From Stagonosporopsis chrysanthemi (lineage: Eukaryota; Ascomycota; Dothideomycetes; Pleosporales; Didymellaceae): 64,000 nucleotides of DNA. Positions within the stretch are counted from its first letter, which is position 1, and each line of letters opens with the position of its first letter. Of this stretch, positions 29,927 to 41,020 are shown piece after piece. Made by a program: the position numbers and the translations under genes. The stretch spans positions 1 to 64,000 of the forward strand of contig JAFISE010000047.1 in assembly GCA_022560025.1 (NCBI GenBank), written 5' to 3'. The notes under the pieces were generated by a model. It ran no database searches and was not told the origin of the DNA. It worked only from the letters and a program-made list of their open reading frames with translations.

Positions 29927-31847
29927 ATGGCCCGATGTGCCAATCTCACCTGCGAGACACGAAGTGTGGTCAAGACTACGACTGATATCGCGGGGGACGG
30001 AGTAAGCTGATCATCGTGGAGTCAAGAACAACCGCATCTCACATATACGTAGGTTCTATTTGCCTACCTGACGTCGGCCATTCTTGCGATTCTAGCCATT
30101 ATCTGCGGCTACTTGTCAGATTCTTTGCCAGAATCATACCTCAACGAGACAGACAAGGCGGTCATCGCTAGCTTCCAGTCATGTTTGCCGTCGGCGAGGA
30201 GATTTGCCCGGATTCGAGTCGTATACGACAAGATCAAATCTATCTTGGATATTGGTCGGAAACCGAAGCCACATCGTGAACTCACCAGGCGACAACGCGA
30301 GGAAGTTGTCAGGCGTTTCATTCTTACCCTGAGCGATCAACAACTTGCCACCGGTCTTGCAATTCTTATCGCTGCTGTTGCGAACCAATGTTCACTCACT
30401 GTTTGGGAGTTCCAGCTCGCCTTTGCTTTGGCTTGGTTTTCATCTACAACTCATCTTGCGACCCTAGACTGCTTGCGAGAATATTTTCTCAAACACGGCG
30501 AAGTTCGTAATTGGCGGGTGGGTGGCATGATAGCACTCCTTGCCTTGTTGATGTATTTTCTCATCTTGAGTATGGCTTCTGTCGATCCCACAATCCCCGT
30601 TCAGTGCACGTTCTACTTCTTCGGCGACAAAGGCTTATACCAGCCCCAACCCCTGTACTACTATCTCTACCTTTCTGTCGGGCTGACTCTTGTGCTGCTG
30701 ACGTGGCAGTATCTGGTACGCATACGTTGGTCTTACAAGCACGACGATGGTAGAGCCACACTGTTCGAGCGTACCATGTTCAAAATGCGCACCAAGCAAT
30801 ACAGGTCAATTTTCGAACCGAGCAAGAAGGATATGGATTACATGATCGAGGAGGCAATCAGCGAACGAACTTCATACAGAAGAAGACGAAATCTCGAAAA
30901 GATCAGGAGCAGCAAAGGATTACGTCGTCATTGGCTCATCGCATACCGTGCATCGGAGACGTACAGCCACTCTTTCTTATCTCTTGGCCCCATGCTCACT
31001 TTCATGATTACATTTGGCTCCACGCAGCTGTATTTGGAACGTTGGCAATCTGATGTGCCACTGGATATTGACACGAGCATGGGAATTGGCCAGATCACGC
31101 CTGTATTCTTGCTGGTCTTGCCTGTGCTAGTCGCAGCTGAGACTTACTATGGTTTGTATTGCTTATTCCCTGCCGCTCTACCCATGATGCTAACAACTCT
31201 GTCCAGAGGTCCAAGACGTAACCGACAGTGCGCAGTCACAAGAGATAGCGAGAGAGAATGCAGAACTAGCCCTCGCCAGACACAAGCGACACCTGAGCAT
31301 TGCAAACTCTGGAAGATTTCCCCTAAGAGCAGACTTCCGCTGCGCCTACGACTCAATCGAGCTACGAGATTTTGAGCCAGTCGATACGAGATGTAGCGCT
31401 GAACATTATGAAGCTCATCTGCCCGCATTGAAGCGTTTCTATTACCTTGAAACCAAAGTCGTCGCCGAACAAGTTGCTGCTTTGCGGGCAGCAGAATCTA
31501 ACAGTGGGAACGAGATGTCATTGTTAGGCCTCAAGGCTCACCTAGTTGCTTCTTGCCATCTTCTTGACGCTCAAGAGACTGCGCTCAGAGTCACGGCACT
31601 TACTTCACTGATCGAATTCATTATCTGCAGCGGTGTGTCAGCTGCACTAGGTATACTGGTCTACATCGAGGGATCGACTGACTGGACTACCATCGTCAGC
31701 TTAACCTTATTCGGACTGTGTTTAGTTTACAAATTTCTTGACTACGCATCGTATTTTCCCAACGCATGGTTTGACCTTAGCGAAGCGGACTACGAGAGAC
31801 TTTTAACAGAGGCGAGAAGCAGCGACTCGAACACACACCATCGGTGA
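29927..31847 (+). CDS. Multipass fungal membrane protein, function unknown
   Basis: Exons 29927-30001, 30053-31151 and 31207-31847 give 604 aa. Introns are 51 nt (GTAAGC…ACGTAG) and 55 nt (GTTTGT…TGTCCAG). The first joint places a membrane helix (VLFAYLTSAILAIIAIICGY) right after a short exterior-type N-terminus (NPD/TDIAGDG-like). More helices lie near residues 130, 160, 190, 310, 340 and 540-580. A basic cytosolic loop (YRRRRNLEKIRSSKGLRRH) separates the helix groups. The layout resembles a family common in filamentous ascomycetes with no known role. A GTGAGT at 31845 followed by a GCACAG acceptor near 31905 would replace the last residue by about 14 others, so the 3' end has an alternative model. 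Confidence 0.75.
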
Positions 31848-32002
31848 GTGACGAGCGGATTCCTCGAGGACGATTGACGACATATAATCACGACTGGGAT
31901 GCACAGGCTTGTTCAAAGGGAGACATATATCGCCTCCAGAGAGCGCTAATACTTGGCACCTCAACGCATGGACAGCCTGGCGGGGATATGACCGAAAGCG
32001 GA

Positions 32003-32998
32003 CTATCCAACCCTATTCAACCATTCAAACAGAGCCTGATGGTACCTTTCACTATCCTGAGTCTGAGGCGCGTGTCCCAAGTCCACCCACTCTACCAACT
32101 CCGCGCCAGGGATCTTCGCAGCCGTCTCTTTGCCAAGGACTGTGTAATTACCCAACTTCACCTGCACTGCTGGCGGGCTCCACGCCTTTCCGATCGCAGT
32201 ATTATCTTTGGTGCCGATCAGAAGCAATGTCTTTGCCTTCACCTGACCAAATTCGTAAACGACGGGCTGCGTCAGCACTGCGTCGGTAGTTGACGCCATG
32301 TTGTAGGCGAATGTAGCGCCTTCGACAGGCAGACGGTATAGAGAGACCAGCATGTTGACCCAGACATCGTACTCGGGCTTCCAAGTGTTGACGTAATAGG
32401 TGGCCTGTTGGTAGTTGCGGATCGTTGTGTAGTTCGTCCTCAGCTCGTCTGCGTACAGAAGGTCAATTGATCGCCATGGAACACCGAGAGCTTTCCAGTC
32501 TTCCAGACCGATAGGGTTTATTAAGATGAGGTGCGAGGTAGTGTTGGGGTACATCAGCGCAAAGCGAGTTGCAAGCATGCCGCCCATTGAGTGTCCGAGG
32601 ACCTTGGTCTGTGCGACACCGAGCGACTGAAGCAACGAGTTGGTGTTGGAGGCCAACTGTTGCAGGGAGAATTGGTATGTTGGCGGTTTAGACGATTTGC
32701 AGAAGCCAATTTGATCTGGGATGATAACTCGATAGCCATCGGCCGACAGGCGTCGCGCTGAATCCTCCCATGTTGCGCCACAGAAGTTCTTTCCATGAAG
32801 CAAGACAATCGTCTTATTGGTTGCATAGCCGGTTGGCGCGACATCCATATACGCCATGGATAGATTTTGAAGCTGTGACGTGACGGTGTGGTACTTGACA
32901 GGCCATGGGTAGGTGTAGTTCCATGCGCTTGGTGGTATAATAGTCTGCCCAACAACAGCAGAGACCACTAAGGTCAACAAGAAAGCAACCGATCGCAT
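32003..32998 (-). CDS. Secreted alpha/beta-hydrolase
   Basis: Intronless, 331 aa. An N-terminal signal peptide (MRSVAFLLTLVVSAVVGQ) predicts secretion. The fold is an alpha/beta-hydrolase: oxyanion region VLLHGKNFCGATW, nucleophile elbow GHSMGG (Ser), acid in LIGTKDNTAIGK (Asp) and histidine in WVDLGHAPQTQ. Several NxT/NxS sites (NYT, NLS, NKT, NTT) fit a glycosylated secreted protein. The substrate is not evident; relatives include epoxide hydrolase- and haloalkane dehalogenase-like esterases. It is convergent with the multipass membrane protein, 155 bp away. Confidence 0.85.
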   Translation of the reverse strand: MRSVAFLLTLVVSAVVGQTIIPPSAWNYTYPWPVKYHTVTSQLQNLSMAYMDVAPTGYATNKTIVLLHGKNFCGATWEDSARRLSADGYRVIIPDQIGFCKSSKPPTYQFSLQQLASNTNSLLQSLGVAQTKVLGHSMGGMLATRFALMYPNTTSHLILINPIGLEDWKALGVPWRSIDLLYADELRTNYTTIRNYQQATYYVNTWKPEYDVWVNMLVSLYRLPVEGATFAYNMASTTDAVLTQPVVYEFGQVKAKTLLLIGTKDNTAIGKAWSPPAVQVKLGNYTVLGKETAAKIPGAELVEWVDLGHAPQTQDSERYHQALFEWLNRVG

Positions 32999-34150
32999 GG
33001 CGCAGACCCGTTTCTGTAGAAATTTTCCGAGAGCTGGGACCCTTAAGAAGGCGAGAATGCGACATCTTATAATTGCACCCTTGCGCTCGCGTGCCTTGGC
33101 CTGTACGATGACGGGAGCCCGATACCGAATAGCTCCGTTTCTCGTTTATCTCAATAGGCGTCCCGCCCAGAGCTGTTCTGGCTGCAGGCTGACACGAGGC
33201 AAGTGCTCAATCTACAGTCTTCGCCTCCCTTCGATCACATCTTCGAATGACGTGGTTTCCACAACTGACACGATGCTAACCTCGTTGAATTTCGTGTGCC
33301 GTCCGAGTTCATACTTAGTCTCGAAGGGTTTTCTGAGGAACCGCACTGGCTCTCAGATCTCGCATTCGTTATTGTGCATCGGACGTACATTTTTAAAAAG
33401 GTTATGGATTGCTGACAAGTCGAAAGAGAGGAGAGAGGCTGGGTTGTGGAGGCCTAGACCGAACTTCGAATGGCGCCCGTTGGCGGTCGGCCTGTCCTAA
33501 ACCTCCGCAAATTCGTCCTTTGCCTTCCGTCCTCCAGTATGCGTTCGAATGTCTACTGTATGACTAAGCTTGACCAGTATATCTGCCGGACTACAGTCGC
33601 TCGCCACATTAACAATACCTTGTGACGCGTGCTGCCAAAGCTGCCTAAACGGCTAAATTGCTCACGACAGCGGGAACATCTTCAACGCGGCAGATCGAGC
33701 ATGCTATTAAGCTTGGACTGCTATGGCACCGTCTCGTTGACCAGCCCACTTCTTGGGGACCTCATACTTCAAGCCAATTAACAAATCAGCGTCGTACTAT
33801 GTGTCGGTGCTCGTTGGCTGCACAATGCTCTCAAGATGGTGCTCATACGTCATTAGTATTTGGGTCGCCCACACCGTATTGCAGACCATTCTGCCTGACT
33901 ACTAAGCTAGTCACGATCTGCCATGAATATCCGGGGAACCCGCGCGTCCCAGATGCTTGTTTTCAATAGCCTCATATGGGTTATAACCTAAATTCCGGTA
34001 GCTGTACGGCTGTTTATCTCATTGTGGATCGCCATCCGTGAGTCCGGTACAGTATAAAAGAATGTACCGCTGCTGCTCTAGTTCAATCAGGCTGCTCAAA
34101 CTACAAAAGATCCGACGAAGAACGTGGAGAGCCTCGGTATTTCAATAGCA
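32999..34150. other. Divergent intergenic region, 1.15 kb
   Basis: Separates two secreted-hydrolase genes that point away from each other. A TATA box for the plus-strand gene is annotated separately. The remaining short ORFs are unconvincing. Confidence 0.45.
34053..34059 (+). promoter_or_regulatory. TATA box of the carboxylesterase gene
   Basis: TATAAAA about 98 bp upstream of the ATG at 34151. A strong TATA fits a regulated rather than housekeeping gene. Confidence 0.5.
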
Positions 34151-36229
34151 ATGGCCATCCTTGCCACCCTTGCTGCCGTGGCAGCAGGCGTTATCAACCT
34201 GTCCTTTGCCTCACCTGTCGAGACAACAAGTGTGACAAGCACTTCGAACTCGAAATCTGCTCTTACTCTGATCTATCAGAACAACTTGAACGGATCAGAC
34301 GACAAGAACCACATAGGAGCTATCATCATAGATGCAGTCCCTCAATCAAGCGCGACGGCAGCCTGTGCAGCACTGAATGAGAGGCTTCTCACCAAATCTG
34401 CGCTGGAGCAGCATCAGTCCGACTTCGTCGATGCTCTCGCCTACCAAGACTTCGTCAAGTACTATGAAGCCAGCAACGGCTACCACATCGAAAACGGCAT
34501 CGTTTCTGTCGGCAAGCAACTGAAGTTCGCTTCAGCATCGGGAAACTTAAACAAGGCTTTGCCGGTTCTGTGTACGCAGTCTGCAAACAACGGATCGTCG
34601 AACGCAAGACCCGTCAACGGCACCGAAGTCATCCTCGCTTCAAGTGGCAATAGCTTTGTTGGTTATCGCAACCAGAAGTCTTTTCGCTTCCTTGGCGTCC
34701 CCTACGCTGACGCTCCCAAACGCTTCAAGTACTCTTCACTATACTTCAAGAAAGGTCAGACCATACAGGCAACTTCATATGGTGCGCAATGCGCGCAAGG
34801 CGGATCCGGCAGCGAGGACTGTCTGTTCCTGAATATCCAAACGCCATACATTCCGAAGGCAGGCTCGACGCAGAAGCTCCGTCCTGTTATGTTCTGGATT
34901 CATGGTGGCGGATTTACAAGTGGCAGTGGTGCTGATGCACTCTCAGATGGCGGCAATCTTGCTAGCAAGGAAGATGTCGTGGTTGTTTCGATCAACTATC
35001 GTCTTTCGACACTCGGCTTCCTCGCAGTTCCAGGTACCGACATCAAGGGTAATTTCGGTATCTCGGACCAGATCACGGCACTCGATTGGGTTGTCGCAAA
35101 TATCGCAGCCTTTGGAGGTGACCCTAAGAAGATCACCATTGCTGGCGAATCTGCTGGAGCTGGTTCTGTGCGTACGTTGCTTGGATCACCTGAGGCGATC
35201 GGCAAATACCAAGGTGCAGTGTCCATGTCAAATCTTGGAGGCGGCGTCACCCTAGGCCTGAAGGGCGATTACGGTACTACATACTCTACATACTACACTA
35301 TTGACCAGTCTTATGCCGTAGCTGGACCTCAGATCTTTGCTGGCGCTGGTTGCAATGGCACTGATGTGTCGAGCCAGATTACCTGCCTCGAGAAAGTGCC
35401 AGCTTCAACTCTCGTCGGTCTCTCAACCGTAGCTCGATATGTTGTGCAGGATGGCAAGTATGTCAACACGCCTAATCTCATCCTCTCGACTCGCAACAGC
35501 AGCACGGCACACATTCCTGTCATCTTTGGCATAATACGTAATGACGGAGCGTCATTCTCAACATATCCAAAGACTCCGATCGCGAACCATACTCAGGGCC
35601 TTCAAGTTGCCCTCGGGATCAATTCGACCTGGGCTGAGACGGTCATTGCTTCTGGCTTGTTCCCTCTCACTGATACGGGAAATCTCACCCTTGACTCGTT
35701 CAACGTATCGCAGCGCGTTGCAACCGACAAGACCTTTCGCTGCGTCGACCAGGCGACTGTCTTTGCGGGTGCTGAGACTAAAGCTTTCGAAAAGGCTTAC
35801 TACTACCAGTTTGAGCGCACAATCGGAGGCTATGATCCTAACAATCTTGGTGGACCAAAGGACAACAACCCAAAGAACCCATACTTTCGCTTCCACGGTG
35901 CCGACATGCCTTGGGTGTTCGGTACTCTCAGCATCATCCGTGAGCCAGAGGACTTGTGGTCAGAGCAGCTAGTGACAAGCTACTTCGGGTCTTTCGTGAG
36001 GAGTGGCGATCCGAACCCTGAATTACAGTACCTGCAAGTCCGAGGCTACGATAAGGTAATTGAGGGTGTGAAGAATTATGGCCAGTGGAATCAGGTAGCC
36101 GGAGGTAAGAAGAGCGGCGACGAGGTCCGGCTTCTGGACTGGCCAAGCAAGAACACTGGATATGTGGATGTTGAACAGTGCAACTGGCTAGGATATCCAC
36201 TGGACTACTATTTGAAGGGTGGCATCTGA
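34151..36229 (+). CDS. Secreted type-B carboxylesterase with long N-terminal extension
   Basis: Intronless. The first ATG (34151) gives 692 aa with a signal peptide MAILATLAAVAAGVINLSFA. The carboxylesterase/cholinesterase fold starts near residue 170 (FRFLGVPYADAPKRF), followed by the disulfide-type CAQGGSGSEDCLFLNIQTP, the oxyanion hole WIHGGGFTSG, the nucleophile GESAGAGS and the catalytic-His region FHGADMPWVFG. About 140 residues between the signal peptide and the esterase domain are not part of the usual fold and have their own helical character. Many NxS/T sites suggest glycosylation. Probably acts on ester or lipid substrates outside the cell. Confidence 0.9.
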   Translation: MAILATLAAVAAGVINLSFASPVETTSVTSTSNSKSALTLIYQNNLNGSDDKNHIGAIIIDAVPQSSATAACAALNERLLTKSALEQHQSDFVDALAYQDFVKYYEASNGYHIENGIVSVGKQLKFASASGNLNKALPVLCTQSANNGSSNARPVNGTEVILASSGNSFVGYRNQKSFRFLGVPYADAPKRFKYSSLYFKKGQTIQATSYGAQCAQGGSGSEDCLFLNIQTPYIPKAGSTQKLRPVMFWIHGGGFTSGSGADALSDGGNLASKEDVVVVSINYRLSTLGFLAVPGTDIKGNFGISDQITALDWVVANIAAFGGDPKKITIAGESAGAGSVRTLLGSPEAIGKYQGAVSMSNLGGGVTLGLKGDYGTTYSTYYTIDQSYAVAGPQIFAGAGCNGTDVSSQITCLEKVPASTLVGLSTVARYVVQDGKYVNTPNLILSTRNSSTAHIPVIFGIIRNDGASFSTYPKTPIANHTQGLQVALGINSTWAETVIASGLFPLTDTGNLTLDSFNVSQRVATDKTFRCVDQATVFAGAETKAFEKAYYYQFERTIGGYDPNNLGGPKDNNPKNPYFRFHGADMPWVFGTLSIIREPEDLWSEQLVTSYFGSFVRSGDPNPELQYLQVRGYDKVIEGVKNYGQWNQVAGGKKSGDEVRLLDWPSKNTGYVDVEQCNWLGYPLDYYLKGGI

Positions 36230-36976
36230 TCATCGAGCGCACTGTAACGTTGAGTTCTCTTAGATTAAAAAATTGTCCACATTCGTTCGATTGTTGCTTG
36301 TAATCCTGGGTGCTGCTGTCCAGACTGACAACACACGCTCCAAGCAGGAAAGCCCACCCTGCCAGATAGTATACCACTGGCTAGCGGATTGCGTGCAAAG
36401 TCCTTTATTATCCCCCCTCCTTTTTGTAGGTTTCATGGCATCGCGTGGCTTTCCAGTACAGGTATATTGACACCCCTCGTGTCCCAATCGGCCTCCATCC
36501 GTCGCACGGCACGCGACACCTTCCCATGCGCACCTGCTCCGGTCCTGGTCTCAAGCAGCGAATCCGCTCCAGAAGCTGGGGCTAGAAAGCAACGATACAA
36601 GAAGTATCTAGCGCGAAACGAGCAGGTGGGTCCGTTTGTGCGCTCGCCCTTTTCCTATCTTGGCCCAGCTAGATGGCAGGCGTCCAGAGCACATGCAACA
36701 ACACAGGGCAGCATCCTTCGCTGTCGGTCTTCGTTATCTTTCGCTTCCCCGCATCTTCGGCGTTGGAACGAGTCTTGCTGTATAAGTTGGAAAAGGGTTG
36801 AGGTCTCCTGCTTTTGACGTCACTTAAGAGCTCGGAACCCGCGGCAGCACCAGAGGGTACCACAGCGCAAACTGAAAGTTTGAGGGCCTGAAGCAATCTG
36901 TCGCGAACAGGAAGTGACACGTTCTTTTCATTCTGGGAGACACTCTTACGCAAGACGTCACCGCTTGAGAAACAGA
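36230..36976. other. Intergenic, nothing recognised
   Basis: 3' region of the carboxylesterase and promoter of the MFS gene. Short ORFs only. Confidence 0.45.
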
Positions 36977-38598
36977 ATGAGCGAAATCGCCCCCGTACAA
37001 ACCCACGATAGCACGGCCAAGCTTACGGGAACCACTCACATCGGAGAAGACGTCTATGAGCATGTCTCTGGGCCGTCAGCACGCGCACAAGAGGGGGAGA
37101 CAGAGGTACAGGCACTGACTTCGGAAAGAAGACCAAAGCCGAAGCAAACGTATAGTCATACACATTTCAAAGTTTACAAGAGGAGATGGCTGGGTCTTGG
37201 GCAGCTCGTGTTGTTGAACATAGTTGTCAGTTGGGACGTAAGTTGACGACCACCCGGTACCATACCATGTACTGATAAGCAGCAGTGGTTGACCTTCGCC
37301 CCAGTCTCAACATCAGCAGCGACATACTTTGACGTTTCTGAGACAGCAATAAACTGGCTCTCTACAGGCTTCTTGTTTTCATTTTCCGTTGCGACCCCAC
37401 TTGTCATCTGGACACTGCATCGCAGTCCCAAGGAGAGCATTCTATGGGCTTCTGGCCTCCTTCTAGTTGGCAATTGGATCCGCTATGCAGGCACCAAGGC
37501 TTCGGGTGGTGTCTTTGGCGTAGTCATGTTCGGTCAGATTTTGACAGGACTTGCTCAGCCATTTGTGCTCGCGGCACCAACGCGCTATTCTGACATGTGG
37601 TTCACCGAGCGAGGACGTGTTGGTGCAACCGCACTAGCTAGCCTGGCAAATCCATTTGGTGGTGCTGTAAGTTCACTCCTATTGAGCGTCGTGACTTCTA
37701 CTGATTGTACCATTAGCTCGCTCAGCTTGTCAACCCTCTCCTTGGCTCAGTCGACAAGATCGTCCTGATAGTCTCAATCATCACAACTGTATCCTGCATA
37801 CCCTCCATCTTCCTCCCCGCTGCGCCTCCAACACCGCCCACCGCCTCGTCAAGCCTATCCAGGACCCCGGTCTTCGAATCCATCAAAGTCATGCTGCGCT
37901 CCCCACCCTTCTACGTCGTCTTCCTAACCTTCGGTGTCTACGTCGGCTTTTTCAATGCCTTCTCCTCGCTGCTCAACCAAATTCTCTACCCCTACGGTTT
38001 CTCCGAAGACGAAGCCGGCATCTGCGGCGCCGTCCTCATCGTCGTCGGCCTTGTAGTTGCTGCTGTCATCTCCCCCGTTCTCGACCGCACCCACGCGTAC
38101 CTCCTAGGCATCAAGATCATGTGTCCGCTTGTTGCACTGAGCTACTTGGCCATGATCTGGGCGCCGCAGACGAGGAGCATCGTCGCGCCGTACGTGCTCA
38201 GTGCGGTGCTGGGCGCAAGCAGTTTTAGTCTGCTGCCGATTGCGCTGGAGTATCTAGTCGAGATTACATTTCCGGCAAGCCCAGAGGTTAGTTCAACGAT
38301 ATGTTGGGTTGGGGGACAGTTTTTTGGCGCGTGTTTTGTGGTGATCATGGATGCGCTGAAGGACAGGAGGGCGGTGGATCTGGCGCAGGTCAACGACGGG
38401 GGCAGGATCGATAGTGATGGCGATCGACCACCCGGGAACATGTACAATGCGTTAGTCTTCCAGGCGGTGGTGTGCATGGTTGTGTTGCCATTGCCACTTA
38501 TGCTAGGGGTCAAGAAGTTGGGGTTGGCGAGTGGAGAGGGCAGATTGAAGGTTGACGAGCATAGAGAGGGGGAAGTTGTGGAGGGCCAGGAGAGCTGA
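36977..38598 (+). CDS. MFS transporter, FLVCR/SLC49-like
   Basis: Exons 36977-37237, 37286-37666 and 37717-38598 give 507 aa. A hydrophilic N-terminal tail of about 65 residues precedes twelve predicted helices. The first helix and loop read LGQLVLLNIVVSWDWLTFAPVS, then FDVSETAINWLSTGFLFSF, and the third region contains ANPFGGALAQLVNPLLG across the second exon joint. This resembles the feline leukaemia virus receptor-related (FLVCR/SLC49) branch of the major facilitator family, which carries small metabolites such as haem or choline in animals. Fungal substrates are unknown. The first intron ends in three AG acceptors spaced 3 nt apart (37279, 37282, 37285), all in the same frame. Confidence 0.85.
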
Positions 38599-38925
38599 CT
38601 ATTGGCGGATTACGATGCTGCGTAATCCAATCCAGAGGGTCGTCTTCTTATCGTGCAGTATTTCGACCGCATCAGTTGGCGTGAACCGAGACATTGGCCA
38701 TGAGCATGCAATCTGTGCGCCCAAAAACTTGCAGCATATTTGCTAACTGAGGTAAAGAAATTGCCTGGCATGGTAGATAGTACAGTGTTATTCTAAACAT
38801 GACTCTGGTATTTACAGTCATCCTTGACGTGTCCTGTCGTGTCGATCAATCCAATGACCATCTTCTAGCTATCGTGTCGTCTGTTCGGCGCGGTAGCAGT
38901 CGAGGTGAGCGATGGGCTGGCGAGT
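38599..38925. other. Convergent 3' intergenic region
   Basis: Between the MFS and Qcr6 stop codons. Nothing else seen. Confidence 0.45.
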
Positions 38926-39604
38926 TTACTTGAGCTGAGCGAAGAGCTTGGGAGCGGCGCACTGGGTCGCGCAGTGGACCAGGTGGAAGACTAGTACGAA
39001 TCAGCCTCTCAGCCCAAGGCTGCTGGTGCATTGATAACTTACACTCCTCGACACAGTCCTCGCTGGCCTGGCCGTCGTTGTCGATCTGACCGGTGACGCG
39101 CTCGACGCACTCGTCGTAGTGGTGCTTGGGGCCGTGGCACTCCTTGGAGTTGCGGCACTCTGCGATGCGTCGTTAGCTGCCGTTCTATTTGCAAGTGGTC
39201 ATGCCACAAATTCCAGATTCCAATTTCGTGTGGGGAGTGAATCGTCAATGGCTCCACGCGTGGCGTCAAAGCGTCAACTGCACCCGGTGATGCTGGAGTC
39301 GTCGGTGTTCGCGGTTTCGAGGCGACTCACCCTCCTCAAGGACCTCCTTGGGATCCTGAGTCTCCTCCTCCTCCTCCTCTTCCTCCTCCTCATCATCGCC
39401 ATCGTCGCTGGGCCTGTGTCCCTGCTCGCCCTCCTCGGGCTCCTTGGCGTCCTGCTTGTTGACCTCGGCCTCCTCGCTGGACTCCTCGTCGGTTCCAGAT
39501 GCGGGTGTCTGGGTCGATGTGCCACCCTGGGGAGGAGCTTCGGCATCGGCCGAGGGGAGGGCGAATGTCTCCCAGGCGGCGGAGAAAAAGTCGGTGATAC
39601 CCAT
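38926..39604 (-). CDS. QCR6: Cytochrome bc1 complex subunit 6 (hinge protein)
   Basis: Acidic subunit of mitochondrial complex III that helps cytochrome c docking at cytochrome c1. Exons 39604-39331, 39159-39043 and 38990-38926 give 151 aa; introns are 171 and 52 nt. The N-terminal half is acidic with a run of ten glutamates before TQDPKEVLEEE. The hinge fold follows, with Cys positions in ECRNSKECHGPKHHYDECVE, then GQASEDCVEEFFHLVHCATQCAAPKLFAQ. These Cys form the disulfides typical of UCRH proteins. Both joints split codons (G|AG and T|TC) and rebuild the conserved sequence. Acidic expansion is common in fungal Qcr6. Confidence 0.95.
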
Positions 39605-39858
39605 TGTGACGGTGGGGCGACGATTGAGTCTCGAGCGGGTCGGGTGGTGATGTAGACGGCGGGTGAGGGTTGGAGCTGTCGATGTTGAAGCCGCAAATCG
39701 TCGAGACTTGGCACGCCAACTGGCGCTAGCTAGCCCCAGGAACATGTCATCAGAACCAGTCGCAACTCATTGGACCCTTCACGCGAGCGCAGTCAGGAGT
39801 GGACTGAGCAGTCAAAATGCACATTGGAATGTTGCTGTTCTTGACGACATGACTACAG

Positions 39859-40667
39859 CTAGCTGCGATGCCTCTTGAAGGCTTCTTGAACGCTCACGCC
39901 TGCCTCAACGTCCGCAATCACCTTCTCGTCGGCGCCCACAAGTTTTGGTAGCAGCTCGAGCAGCTCATCGATCTTGCCCTGCGGCACTGCAACCACGCCG
40001 TTCTCGAACGGATCTATCATCACAATGTCGCCAGCCTCGACAGTCGTCTCGCCAATATGCACCGGCACGTTGTACGCATGAAACTTTGTCTCCGCTCCTG
40101 CACCGATGATCGATGTTCCCTTGGACCAGATTGGCAGCTGTGTCTCGTTCAGTGCCACCAGATCTCGAACTCTGCCATCGACTACCAGTCCGCTTGCACC
40201 GAGATGCTTCATTCGAGCAGCCATGATACCACCCACGACTGCGCATGATTGGTCTGGAGGTTGGCTGATCACAACGATAGTGCCATTCTCTGCGTAGTCT
40301 GCATACGGTCTCGAGTCTGCCAAATTCGAGGCCGGTGCGTTCTTAGACAATGTTGTAGGGTTGGGAAAGGATTTGGTTGCTTTGGGCGCCATTAGAAATG
40401 TTGACGCTGGTGCAAGCACTTTCTTAAGCTTGGGCTTTGCTATGCTTGCTGTGTGTGGCATTGGCTCTGTTGAACGTCAGCATATCCTTTGTTTACTTCA
40501 GGTAGAACGTACGTATATTGGCCAGAAAGCCTGCGCCAGGCACATTGAGCTTGAGCAGGCCATCGGCAAGCTAGGTGGGCTCAGTGATCATCCTCAGCAT
40601 ACGCTATGCTGTTGCTTACATCGCATGCGGCATATTTATACAGCTCCTTCCACCTAGGTGATGCCAT
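39859..40667 (-). CDS. RraA-like aldolase/decarboxylase family protein
   Basis: Three exons, 40667-40620, 40570-40513 and 40466-39859, with introns of 49 and 46 nt, give 237 aa. The N-terminus reads MASPRWKELYKYAACDLADG across the first joint, then LLKLNVPGAGFLANIQ across the second, a classic start for this family. Core motifs: a GGIMAARMKHLGASGLVVDG block with the following RVRD (Asp/Arg used for Mg and substrate binding in HMG/CHA aldolases), and DIVMIDPFENGVVAVPQGK. Bacterial relatives are 4-hydroxy-4-methyl-2-oxoglutarate aldolases or the RNase E regulator RraA. Fungi lack RNase E, so an aldolase or oxaloacetate decarboxylase role is more likely. Confidence 0.9.
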
Positions 40668-41020
40668 TGTCGGGATCGGATTCTGATTCCGGCAAAATTA
40701 GACTTAGCTACTGGGGATGCAGCTTGTGAAGTGCATAGTAGAGAGCTTGGTGTTCGAACGTCCGCGCTCCATGACCCCGCTAGGCCGAGGTGTTCCTGAA
40801 AACACCTGAGTTGTACAATATCGCGTATCCAACGAAGAGGCACAACGTCCAGAAGTCGGCAAATCTCACGAGACTTGGAAGATGATATGGTGAACTTGAT
40901 GTTTGGGTATCTTGTCGAGGCGACACTCTAAGCGCCTGATCTCCCTGCTCCTAATACGCCAAATCCCAACGGGTTAATGCGAAAAAATAGACCTCTATGT
41001 TGCACTTGACCATGCATCAC
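40668..41020. other. Intergenic, nothing recognised
   Basis: Promoter of the RraA-like gene plus the 3' region of Snf12 (both minus strand). Confidence 0.45.
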
